Shown piece after piece: positions 1 through 7,702 of a DNA stretch of 64,000 bases. The notes below the pieces were generated by a model. The model did not search any database and was not told the DNA's origin. It saw nothing but the letters and a program-made list of their open reading frames with translations. How positions within the stretch are numbered: the first letter of the stretch is position 1; each line of letters begins with the position of its first letter. This DNA is from Oligoflexia bacterium (GTDB taxonomy: Bacteria > Bdellovibrionota_G > JALEGL01). The translations under genes and the position numbers were made by a program. The DNA lies in NCBI GenBank assembly GCA_035326705.1, contig DAOLES010000003.1:62001-126000 (forward strand), read 5' to 3'.

Positions 1-131
1 GACAATAACCAATGATTGTTTTGAAAAAGAGCAATATCATCAAAATAACCTGGAGCATTTAACAAAAAGATGTAACTAAAAAATGGAATTGCTAAAAGTA
101 AGTATATATATTTATTTTCTTTTTTAAGCAT
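1..131 (-). CDS. N-terminus of a membrane protein (partial, runs off the left edge)
   Basis: An open frame begins with ATG at 131 on the minus strand and stays open for 43 codons to the window edge. After a lysine-rich start (MLKKENK) comes one hydrophobic segment, about residues 8-25, followed by a short loop holding the acidic motif GYFDDIALF. A first membrane helix followed by an FDD loop is the usual start of GT-C glycosyltransferases and of TMTC-like TPR membrane proteins, but only the N-terminus is visible, so that is a guess. It diverges from the DUF900 lipoprotein gene at 240. No clear Shine-Dalgarno sequence precedes it. Confidence 0.5.
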   Translation of the reverse strand, partial: MLKKENKYIYLLLAIPFFSYIFLLNAPGYFDDIALFQNNHWLL

Positions 132-203
132 TAAGCACCCAACCCATATAAAGCATAAAAATCAATCCTATTTAAGCCCGTCCTTAAGATAAAACAATAA
201 ATA

Positions 204-232
204 TTGATCAATTGCCTACTCTGAGCAATAAT
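204..232 (+). promoter_or_regulatory. Sigma70-like promoter of the DUF900 lipoprotein gene
   Basis: TTGATC at 204-209 and AATAAT at 227-232 are separated by 17 bp. The -10 box ends 7 nt before the ATG at 240, and there is no Shine-Dalgarno sequence, so transcription probably starts at or next to the start codon. Confidence 0.5.
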
Positions 233-239
233 AACCCCC

Positions 240-1388
240 ATGATTAGAGAAAAGCAATTTTTGATAAAACTAACAATTCTCGTATTGTCTCTTTGTTTGT
301 ACGCATGTGCAAGTAAAGCACCGCAAAAGCACACTATTTTTCAACGCCACTATGGCAATGATGCTATAAAAAGTGAACTCAATCAGTTGCTTGAAGACAA
401 CTATTCCCAAACCCAAGCTATTTCTGTCTACTATATGACCAATAGAAAGCAAGGCAATTTAAACAACAATTGTGGGCCCAACACTTTTGGTAACGACGCC
501 GACAATACCGTTCACTATGGTCAGTGTCGCATTAGCGTACCTACCAATCACTTGGTAGGAGATATCACTTTTTCACAAAACCCAAGAGCAAGCTCACATC
601 AGAACTATAAGTTTTTACAACAAAACTCAATGCAAGAAAGCGAGCTTAGCTCAATGCTCAGTAGTTTTCAAAATGATATTCTAGTCTTTATTCATGGCTT
701 TAATGTTCCTTTTGAACAAGCTGTGTTAAGAGCCGCACAAATCAAATATGATCTAAAATTTAAAGGTGAAATTGTTCTTGTATCTTGGCCAGCTGGCGCT
801 AATGGTAGTAGCTATATGATTCATAAAACTTACGCTGAGAATAAAAATAATACTCTAAAATCATATGCCTTGATTCATACTATGGTTGATGTTTTGGTAC
901 AATCCAAACACAAAGCCCATATTTTGGTTCACTCTATGGGACACCAAGTTTTCTTACCAGGCTTGGTCAGTTACTTACAAAAAAATCCTGATATTGCTCA
1001 ACAAACCCCTATTTTTGCTGAAGGAGTTTTTCATGCGCCAGATATTGCTACTCAAAAAGCTGTTTTATACTTCAAAAACATTCAAAAATTTTTTGATAGA
1101 ACCACCGTCTACTGTTCACATAAAGATTATGCCATCACAGCTTCTCAACTTTACAATGAGGATCAACGTCTAGGACATTGCTTTAATCTTGAAAACACAG
1201 ACGTTATTAATGTTTCTTTATTGCATGAACAATTACAAAATTTAGACTATTTAGGCCATAGCTATTATGCTTCAAGAGCACTTTTAGGTGACCTGTTTCA
1301 AGTTCTTTTAAATCTAGACGCAAATAAAAGGCTATTTATAAGAAAAGCTGAACCCTATGCACCTGAAAATTATTTTTTAAGACCTTAA
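240..1388 (+). CDS. DUF900-type alpha/beta hydrolase lipoprotein
   Basis: 382 residues. A signal peptide ends in a lipobox-like LYAC (Cys23), so it is probably membrane-anchored on the periplasmic side. A variable region of about 100 residues holds VYYMTNR and a tract typical of the DUF900 (PF05990) hydrolase family. The fold's HGF oxyanion strand follows (VFIHGFN, about residues 155-161). The nucleophile elbow is HSMGH with Ser232, in place of the usual GxSxG. A late HSYYASRALLGDL segment supplies the likely catalytic His. Family members are uncharacterised esterase-like proteins and the substrate is unknown. It is transcribed alone from a promoter abutting its ATG and followed closely by a PilZ protein gene. 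Confidence 0.75.
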   Translation: MIREKQFLIKLTILVLSLCLYACASKAPQKHTIFQRHYGNDAIKSELNQLLEDNYSQTQAISVYYMTNRKQGNLNNNCGPNTFGNDADNTVHYGQCRISVPTNHLVGDITFSQNPRASSHQNYKFLQQNSMQESELSSMLSSFQNDILVFIHGFNVPFEQAVLRAAQIKYDLKFKGEIVLVSWPAGANGSSYMIHKTYAENKNNTLKSYALIHTMVDVLVQSKHKAHILVHSMGHQVFLPGLVSYLQKNPDIAQQTPIFAEGVFHAPDIATQKAVLYFKNIQKFFDRTTVYCSHKDYAITASQLYNEDQRLGHCFNLENTDVINVSLLHEQLQNLDYLGHSYYASRALLGDLFQVLLNLDANKRLFIRKAEPYAPENYFLRP

Positions 1389-1418
1389 TGATTATTTTTA
1401 TATAGGCTCATAAGCATT

Positions 1419-2798
1419 TTGACCGTTTTAAGAAAAAGTAAGCGCTTTAACAGTTCAATTCCTGCATATTTTTATGCCTATGGAAAAAAACGACCTGGTG
1501 TCATAACAAATTTTTCTCAATCAGGTATTTTTTTAAATTCTGAGACTCTTTTAAAAAAAAATACAGACGTAACTGTATTTTTTAAACACAATGGCTACTT
1601 ACACAAAACACATTATAAAGTTGTTCGTTCACAATCAGAAATTAACTTAAAAAGTGATAAAAGTTATCTGCGTGGAATGGGACTTGAACTCAATGACCAC
1701 AAAAACCCATTTCCTATTTTTGCCAATTGTGCAGACATTTTTTCTAGCCAAGATAAAATTTCTAACGCTCAGTCTGATCAAGCGTCACACATCATCATTT
1801 TTGACCATATTTTTGACTTTATCAACCTCTACCATGCTCAAATTACAAATCTAAATTTTACATTTTTAAACAAACAAAAAATTCCAGAAAAAACCACAAT
1901 CAATATTATCATAAGAACAAAAGATCAAAATTTTAACTGTAATTTCAATGTGTTGGTTAAAAAACATGTTAAGGATATTCATAGCAAGAACTATTTTATT
2001 TACTGTGAAGTCAATCAAAACACTCACCAACACTTACAATCTCTTGTTGATCAAACCTTAAGTCAATTAAACTTAAACAAAAACCTACCCATTGCCAACA
2101 AGGGAACCTTAATCCAACATCCTCTGCTTAAAATCATTTTAATTTCTATTGAAATGAAATACTCTGGCATGTTAAATCTGACAAACTTTAACAATCAAAC
2201 TCTTGCATCTTTTTACTTTAAAGATGGAAGTTTACTACACGTACAAACCAACAGTAAACAACGTTTATTAAAAATCATACTCAATTCAAATAGTATTTCT
2301 GATAAATCCAAACAAATCATCTTAAAACAAAATCTAAACCTAGAAACGCCTATTGATCTACGGGATTTTTTAATTAGAAAAAACATTATCTCAGCTGAAT
2401 TAATGTTTAATATATGGAAACAATATTTATTAAAAAATTTTCATCATTTGGCCAATATGTTTAATTTAAATTACTACTTTATTAAAAAACTACCTAAAGA
2501 GATGATAGCACTCAATGAAACCTTAGAAATTAAAAATAATATTTTTGCAATACTCAACGGCTATGATGATATGTTCTTAAAACACTTTAGTCATTTTTCC
2601 ACAGAAAAGTACTTCAGCATTCATAAGCAAAAGCTCTACTTATGGCCACGCATTATTTTAAATCTGCATCACTTGGTTGATGAACAAACCATTTATAATC
2701 AAGATAAGCTGGCCAAAACGCTATCTATTTCTCAAAAAGAGAGTAGAGCTTTTATTTGTTATCTAAGCTTTATCAATGAGTTAATTGTTATTGATTGA
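1419..2798 (+). CDS. PilZ domain protein with C-terminal DUF4388/PATAN-like region
   Basis: About 459 residues, cytosolic, no signal peptide. The N-terminus has a PilZ-type pattern (RKSKRF, then NFSQSGIFL), the layout of a c-di-GMP-binding PilZ domain, although the second motif is degenerate (NFSQSG rather than D/NxSxxG). Residues from about 230 on (YSGMLNLTNF, FYFKDGSLLHV, then helices with LRDFLIRKNIIS) match the DUF4388/PATAN pattern common in deltaproteobacteria. The first in-frame ATG is at about residue 86, well inside the PilZ fold, so translation must begin at a non-ATG codon. TTG at 1419 is used here; ATT at 1416 is possible. It converges with the OmpA gene, leaving only 2 bp between stops. 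Likely a c-di-GMP effector of unknown output. Confidence 0.7.
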   Translation: MTVLRKSKRFNSSIPAYFYAYGKKRPGVITNFSQSGIFLNSETLLKKNTDVTVFFKHNGYLHKTHYKVVRSQSEINLKSDKSYLRGMGLELNDHKNPFPIFANCADIFSSQDKISNAQSDQASHIIIFDHIFDFINLYHAQITNLNFTFLNKQKIPEKTTINIIIRTKDQNFNCNFNVLVKKHVKDIHSKNYFIYCEVNQNTHQHLQSLVDQTLSQLNLNKNLPIANKGTLIQHPLLKIILISIEMKYSGMLNLTNFNNQTLASFYFKDGSLLHVQTNSKQRLLKIILNSNSISDKSKQIILKQNLNLETPIDLRDFLIRKNIISAELMFNIWKQYLLKNFHHLANMFNLNYYFIKKLPKEMIALNETLEIKNNIFAILNGYDDMFLKHFSHFSTEKYFSIHKQKLYLWPRIILNLHHLVDEQTIYNQDKLAKTLSISQKESRAFICYLSFINELIVID

Positions 2799-2800
2799 TT

Positions 2801-4132
2801 TTAATCAACCCATTTTAACTCAACTCTTCTATTTTGAGCTCTACCTTCAGCGCTGGTGTTGCTGGCCAAGGGTTGGCTTTCACCATAGCCTTTAGCAACC
2901 ATTCTATCTTGTGGCACACCTTTTTTAACCAAGAATGCCATCACTGACTGGGCCCGAGAATAAGATATCTTTTGATTAAACTCTGCCGCACCCACACTAT
3001 CTGTGTGACCTTGTATTTCTACCCGCACCCTTGGAAATTCTAAAAGTTCTTTGGCTATGTCCTCTAAAATTACCATTGAGTTTAAGGTAAGCTCTGAACT
3101 TCCTGACTTAAAGTTAACGCCTTTAAGCACTCCTCTAGATTTTACTACTTTTGGACAACCTTTAATATCAACTGATTCACCCTGAACTGTGTTAGGGCAT
3201 AAATCTTCCACATCAGAGACACCATCTTTGTCAGAATCTCGTGGGCAACCCTTTTCGTTTACAGCAATACCTTGTGGAGTATCAGGACAGGCATCATTTT
3301 TATCTTCAACACCGTCTTCATCTGCATCAAAAAGACAGCCTTTTTCATTCACTTTACTGCCTGCAGGTGAATTTTCACATTTATCAATACCATCAAACAC
3401 ACCATCTTTATCACTATCAATACCACAACCTTTGGTATCAACTTTTACGCCCTCAGCTGTTTTTTGACATTGATCTATACCATCAAATACGCCATCTTTA
3501 TCACTATCAATACCACAACCTTTTTTATCAACCTTTGCCCCTAAAGGTGTTTTTAAACATTGGTCAACGTTATCTCTTACCTTATCCTTATCAACATCTT
3601 TATGGCCACCAGTTAAATAAGAAATACCCCCGGTAAATTCATAATTTTGTTGATGCTTAGTGACGACTTCTGCGTAAACGTAGCGTGCATCTGCTCTGAA
3701 TGCCCAATTTTCATTAAAGAAAATCTTAAAGCCTAAGCCGGTATTAATCGCTAAATCATTTGTTTGATTAATCGTTGGATCAATATCGGTTCTTAGCCAA
3801 CCCATACCCAAAGTTAATGTAGGCGTAAAACGCATATTTCTAAAAAAATGATACATATAGTTGATGTTCAATGTATTTAACTTGGCTTTGGATGTTGTTA
3901 GAGCCTCCGTTGGTAACATCTGATAGGCCAGTTCAAAACTGGTTTTATCTGAAGCAAAAACTCCAAAACGAAGACCATACAAAGCCGCATCATTAGGTTC
4001 AGTTTGACTAAAAGAATCCAATACCGCATAACCTCCGTAAGCACCCAGTTCCATTTTTCCCTGAGTCAAATACTGGGCTTGGGCAACCACTGCTAGGAAG
4101 ATAATCAAAGCAAACATATATTTTTTAAACAT
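2801..4132 (-). CDS. OmpA family outer-membrane protein with TSP type-3 repeats
   Basis: 443 residues from the ATG at 4132, which has AAAGG about 6 nt upstream. An in-frame start 16 codons earlier lacks this and would spoil the signal peptide (MFKKYMFALIIFLAVVAQAQ). Residues of about 20-170 form an eight-strand OmpA-like barrel. Five calcium-binding TSP3 repeats follow (DSDKDGVFDGID type, each closed by a KGC/KGCP), giving paired Cys residues. The C-terminal OmpA/MotB peptidoglycan-binding domain carries GHTDSVG and GRAQNRRVEL. It anchors the outer membrane to the cell wall, with the Ca-binding stalk spanning the periplasm. It is a single gene convergent with the PilZ/DUF4388 gene. The barrel-TSP3-OmpA order is like OprF. 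Confidence 0.9.
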   Translation of the reverse strand: MFKKYMFALIIFLAVVAQAQYLTQGKMELGAYGGYAVLDSFSQTEPNDAALYGLRFGVFASDKTSFELAYQMLPTEALTTSKAKLNTLNINYMYHFFRNMRFTPTLTLGMGWLRTDIDPTINQTNDLAINTGLGFKIFFNENWAFRADARYVYAEVVTKHQQNYEFTGGISYLTGGHKDVDKDKVRDNVDQCLKTPLGAKVDKKGCGIDSDKDGVFDGIDQCQKTAEGVKVDTKGCGIDSDKDGVFDGIDKCENSPAGSKVNEKGCLFDADEDGVEDKNDACPDTPQGIAVNEKGCPRDSDKDGVSDVEDLCPNTVQGESVDIKGCPKVVKSRGVLKGVNFKSGSSELTLNSMVILEDIAKELLEFPRVRVEIQGHTDSVGAAEFNQKISYSRAQSVMAFLVKKGVPQDRMVAKGYGESQPLASNTSAEGRAQNRRVELKWVD

Positions 4133-4250
4133 TTTAAAACCTTTCAATGTGTTTATACAAAGTGAGTCTACTATATTCACGCCAGAAATAAAAAATTTTA
4201 TGCTATCTGTAAAAAATGCTTTCTTTTATTTCAGATAATCATACGTTCTT

Positions 4251-4667
4251 CTAATATTGTTTACCACCGTGCCGGTAAGCTCTAGAAGCATTGTAATCCA
4301 TTTTAAGCTGCAAAACTTGTTCAAGATCCCAGCCCTTATAAGCAAAATAATCTGCAATACGAATCATTGCATCCATCAGCTCTACTGCTTCTCCTTCAGG
4401 TTTTAACCCTTGTCGTGCAATATCTTGGATATCTGTGACTGTTATTCCAGAATCTGTTTGAGCATATACAGGAGGGAGATCTTGACGAACACATTCAGTG
4501 GCTTCAGATAATTCTGTTACCATTAACATGTGCGCTTCTAAGGGTGATCTTTCCTTATCATACCAACCTTTTTCTTTGGCTGTATCATGGACTATCTTAG
4601 CAAATTCATTGATTTTCATGCCAGTAGACATACTGAAAAATGAGTCTTTGGTCCAATTTATTACCAT
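4251..4667 (-). CDS. MazG-like nucleotide pyrophosphohydrolase
   Basis: Small all-alpha NTP pyrophosphohydrolase of the MazG superfamily. It shows the acidic helix pattern MVTELSEATECVRQD, then EAVELMDAMIRIADY, whose Glu/Asp residues bind Mg in this family. Such enzymes hydrolyse (d)NTPs to monophosphates and pyrophosphate; the substrate here is unknown. The conserved part begins at MKINEFAKIVHDTA (ATG at 4619). Starts at 4673 (GTG, AGAGGG about 10 nt upstream), 4667 (ATG, CATATT ending 6 nt before it) and 4631 are all possible, so the N-terminus is uncertain. It is separate from, and much shorter than, the canonical mazG at 15998. Confidence 0.75.
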   Translation of the reverse strand: MVINWTKDSFFSMSTGMKINEFAKIVHDTAKEKGWYDKERSPLEAHMLMVTELSEATECVRQDLPPVYAQTDSGITVTDIQDIARQGLKPEGEAVELMDAMIRIADYFAYKGWDLEQVLQLKMDYNASRAYRHGGKQY

Positions 4668-4713
4668 GCGCACAATATGACATCCCTCTGTAATACCTTT
4701 TGACCAATAAAAA

Positions 4714-4745
4714 AAGGGTCTACCTCCTGATAGAGGTAAACCCTT
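4714..4745 (-). terminator. Intrinsic terminator of the DUF481 gene
   Basis: A two-part stem pairs AAGGGT/ACCCTT and TACCTC/GAGGTA around loop CTGATA with one C-A mismatch. On the minus strand it is followed by a run of seven T, just downstream of the stop at 4769. Confidence 0.85.
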
Positions 4746-4768
4746 CTATTGCTTGCTTAACTCAATTT

Positions 4769-5581
4769 TTATAAAAAGTTAACCGTTAAACCGGCTTGGG
4801 TTTGGGTGTCTAAGTTTTCTGCTCCGGTAACAGGATCATTGTCAAATCTCATGGCATAGCCCACTTGAAATCCAACTTTTTCAGTCACTTTGGTGGTTAG
4901 ACCTGTTAATGTATTGAATCTAAAGTCATCGCTTTTTTCTAAGTTGTACAATAACTCAACGGTTTGTGAAAAATCTGCCCAATCTGAAATTTTACGTTTG
5001 TAAATACCAAACACACGTGCAGAATGAATGTCTGCTAGAACATCAGTAATACGATCTTCACGGGTGTAGTCATAACCTATTTCATAACGTAAGAAGTCTT
5101 TTTCTTTCTTTATTACTTCATGCGCAAAACCGGTACCACCACCAAAACGCCAATCAAATCCAGCAGGTCTATCTTGACCTAAGTGTCCGTATCCAAAAAT
5201 GGCTATGGTGTCGTTCAAATAACGATCATATCTTAATTGTGTTCTCCAATTTTCTGTATTGGTACTGGTCACACCGGCATCATCTTGCGCGCGACCGTAC
5301 GCACCTATACCTGATAACTCAACTTTGTTCATACCCGTTCTATTGACCACTGAGAACAAACCACTTACAGTTTGGTTAACTGCGTTACCTGTGTTGGAAA
5401 CACCATTCAATCCAGCATTGGCTTTCCAACCCATATCATCTGTTTTAACTTCTGGTGCTACTTCAGTTTGTGTTGCAGCTTCAACGGCTGTTTTTTCTGA
5501 AGCATCTTCAGTAGCTTCATCATCTTGAGCAAAGGCTGATGCACCTAAAATCAAAATTAAACTTAATAGAATTTTTTTCAT
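4769..5581 (-). CDS. DUF481 family outer-membrane protein (YdiY-like)
   Basis: 270 residues. Signal peptide MKKILLSLILILGASAFA, then an acidic, low-complexity linker (residues 19-47). A beta-barrel follows with alternating aromatic/glycine strands such as GWKANAGLNGVSNTGN and the ending GLTVNFL, a typical outer-membrane C-terminus with terminal aromatic residues. The pattern GxxxxSGNxxxxxxxxxxxx plus RYDRYLND matches DUF481 (PF04338), whose members include E. coli YdiY, of unknown function. Start supported by AAAGGA upstream. Single gene with its own terminator. Confidence 0.8.
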   Translation of the reverse strand: MKKILLSLILILGASAFAQDDEATEDASEKTAVEAATQTEVAPEVKTDDMGWKANAGLNGVSNTGNAVNQTVSGLFSVVNRTGMNKVELSGIGAYGRAQDDAGVTSTNTENWRTQLRYDRYLNDTIAIFGYGHLGQDRPAGFDWRFGGGTGFAHEVIKKEKDFLRYEIGYDYTREDRITDVLADIHSARVFGIYKRKISDWADFSQTVELLYNLEKSDDFRFNTLTGLTTKVTEKVGFQVGYAMRFDNDPVTGAENLDTQTQAGLTVNFL

Positions 5582-5847
5582 TTCTTTATTCCTTTCAAAA
5601 ATTCACACTAATTATTTGTAAAGTGCCCTGGGAATATAACAGAGGCTAATAATTGTCCAATAGTTTTTAGAATTGATTTTATCTTTAAATTAAAATTTTA
5701 TTTCCCCTAAACTACTGTATTTAAAAACAAATAAGCATAATTACATATAAAGTACCCAACATGAGAAATTATTGCTTTGCGTATGACTTATTATTAATAT
5801 ATGTGCTGAAATTATATAGGCAATTAATTTAAAATTAAGGATAGAGA
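5582..5847. other. Divergent intergenic region, 266 bp
   Basis: AT-rich spacer between the DUF481 gene (minus) and the GDPD gene (plus). It must hold both promoters. I see no clear consensus pair, no ORF and no strong hairpin. The only firm signal is AAGGA at about 5838, the Shine-Dalgarno of the GDPD gene. Confidence 0.4.
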
Positions 5848-6708
5848 ATGAAAACAAAACAGTTTCTGAAGATAATACCCTACTTTTCCTTAATACATTC
5901 TATGGTATTGGCCAACCCATTCTGTATTGCCCATAGAGGTTATCACACAAGTCAGGAAAATTTACCAGAGAACTCTCTGGCCGCAGTTGTAGCTGCAGAA
6001 AAAATCGGGGCAGACGGCGTAGAAGTTGATATCCATCATACAAAAGATGGATTTGCTGTTTTAAATCATGATAAAAAACTTGGAAAGTACGCTAAAACTA
6101 AACCAAACTCTACAAAACCTTGTCCTGTTGATATCCCTATAGCTGAGCTTAATTTAAGTCAGTTAAGTTCTTGCATTTTATTAAATAACGAATCTGTTCC
6201 TACGCTTGAACAACTTTTTAATCAAATGAAAGTATTGAATAAAATTAGACCCTTTAAACTTTCTCTTGAATTCAAAGATTCAGGAAATGAAAAAACTTTT
6301 GATCATTTAAATGGTTTTATAGAGGAAGTTCCTTGTGAAATGTTAAGTTTTAAAAGTTCTATTTTACATGAAATGCAAGAAAGTAGCTGTCATTTATCTT
6401 TGCTAAACTCTGAAATTGTTGATCTTGCTTTATTTCCAACTTCAGGTCGAGGCAAGGGTTTTGGCATGGGTTTGGGTTTTGATCATGATATTTCTAAAGT
6501 CTACTTTAATTATACTGTTACTGGAACAGAGTTTATTAAAGAACGTTTAGAAAAGGGACTCCCTACAGGAGTATGGACAGTTAACGATGCCTCTAGCATT
6601 GAATTGCTAATTGAAGTAGCTTTTCAATATTCCGACACTCACCTTAGCATTGTAACCAACTATCCAAATATTTGTGTTGAAAAACGCAATAAATATCTAC
6701 AAGAATAA
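5848..6708 (+). CDS. Glycerophosphodiester phosphodiesterase, periplasmic
   Basis: 286 residues, GDPD family (TIM barrel), hydrolysing glycerophosphodiesters to glycerol-3-phosphate and an alcohol. The signal peptide (about residues 1-22, ending LAN) places it in the periplasm like E. coli GlpQ, although it is shorter than GlpQ. Catalytic signature: AHRG at 28-31 (His29), then GVEVDIHHTKDG with metal ligands Glu59 and Asp61, and His74 in LNHD. Later LEFKDSG and the terminal GVWTVND tract fit the family. The start is fixed by AAGGA 6 nt upstream of the ATG. Monocistronic; no transporter neighbours that would narrow the substrate. Confidence 0.88.
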   Translation: MKTKQFLKIIPYFSLIHSMVLANPFCIAHRGYHTSQENLPENSLAAVVAAEKIGADGVEVDIHHTKDGFAVLNHDKKLGKYAKTKPNSTKPCPVDIPIAELNLSQLSSCILLNNESVPTLEQLFNQMKVLNKIRPFKLSLEFKDSGNEKTFDHLNGFIEEVPCEMLSFKSSILHEMQESSCHLSLLNSEIVDLALFPTSGRGKGFGMGLGFDHDISKVYFNYTVTGTEFIKERLEKGLPTGVWTVNDASSIELLIEVAFQYSDTHLSIVTNYPNICVEKRNKYLQE

Positions 6709-6763
6709 TACTCTGTTGCAGGTTTAAATTTTTTAAAGATGAGTTTTTGTTTGCGTAAGTTAT

Positions 6764-7702
6764 TTATACTTTTTCAAGCATCTCTTGCGTCATTTTTTCT
6801 AAATTGTATTTTGGGTTCCATCCCCACTCTTCTCTGGCCGCAGAATCATCCATACTATTTGGCCAAGAGTCAGCAATGGCTTGTCTAATTGGATCTATAT
6901 CATATTTGATTTCAAAGTCTGGAATGTACTTTTGAATCTCTTTGGCCAACTGATCTGGCGTAAAATGCATGGCCGTGATGTTAAATGCATTGCGGTGTTT
7001 TAAACGACTTGCATCTGCTTCCATCAACTGCACCATGGCATCAATGGCATCTGGCATGTACATCATATCCAAGGATGTATCTTGCTTTAAATAACAGGTG
7101 TATGTTCCGTATTTTTTAGCTTTTCTAAAAATCTCAACGGCATAGTCTGTGGTTCCACCACCAGGTCTGGTTTGATAAGAAATTAAGCCAGGAAAACGAA
7201 CCCCGCGCGTATCCACCTCAAATTTATTGTAATAATAATCACACAACAACTCACCACTGACTTTGGTAATGCCATACATGGTTTTTGGACGCATCACTGT
7301 AGTTTGTGGGGTGTGATCCAGTGGCGTTTCCGGACCAAAGGCGCCAATAGAGCTAGGAAAAAACAAAGCACATTTGTATTGACGTGCGCTTTCTAACATA
7401 TTGTACAAACCATTCATGTTTAAATCCCAGGCTAGGTTGGGCCTGGTTTCACCAATAGCGGATAACAGTGCTGCCATGTGATAAATGGTTCCAATTTCAT
7501 GAATTTGCATAACGCGTGTAATTTGATTGGGATTTAAAACATCTAAAAACTCAAAAGGACCACTATCAAGCAACTCTTTGGATTCTGGCATACGAATATC
7601 CGTGGCTATAACCTGGTCTGCACCATAAATATTGCGTAAACGATAAATCAACTCAGTTCCTATTTGACCCAAAGCACCTGTGACTAAAATTTTTGTTTTC
7701 AT
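6764..7702 (-). CDS. L-threonine 3-dehydrogenase-like SDR epimerase/dehydrogenase
   Basis: 312 residues, extended SDR fold. The NAD-binding motif TGALGQIG lies at 8-15, and the catalytic Tyr143-x3-Lys147 (MYGITK) sits behind PSSIGAFG. RPGGGTTDYAVEIF and PNSMDDSAAREEWGW are typical of the SDR-type L-threonine 3-dehydrogenases, which oxidise threonine to 2-amino-3-ketobutyrate, rather than of UDP-glucose 4-epimerases. The partner enzyme 2-amino-3-ketobutyrate CoA ligase is not in the window. Its ATG overlaps the ileS stop as ATGA, so the two are translationally coupled and cotranscribed. Why threonine catabolism is coupled to isoleucyl-tRNA synthetase is unclear; both relate to the threonine/isoleucine pool. 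Confidence 0.8.
   Translation of the reverse strand: MKTKILVTGALGQIGTELIYRLRNIYGADQVIATDIRMPESKELLDSGPFEFLDVLNPNQITRVMQIHEIGTIYHMAALLSAIGETRPNLAWDLNMNGLYNMLESARQYKCALFFPSSIGAFGPETPLDHTPQTTVMRPKTMYGITKVSGELLCDYYYNKFEVDTRGVRFPGLISYQTRPGGGTTDYAVEIFRKAKKYGTYTCYLKQDTSLDMMYMPDAIDAMVQLMEADASRLKHRNAFNITAMHFTPDQLAKEIQKYIPDFEIKYDIDPIRQAIADSWPNSMDDSAAREEWGWNPKYNLEKMTQEMLEKV

Noticed and set aside
3189..3636. Long plus-strand frames opposite the OmpA repeats
   Set aside because: They are antisense shadows of the Asp-rich TSP3 repeat codons, with no start signals.
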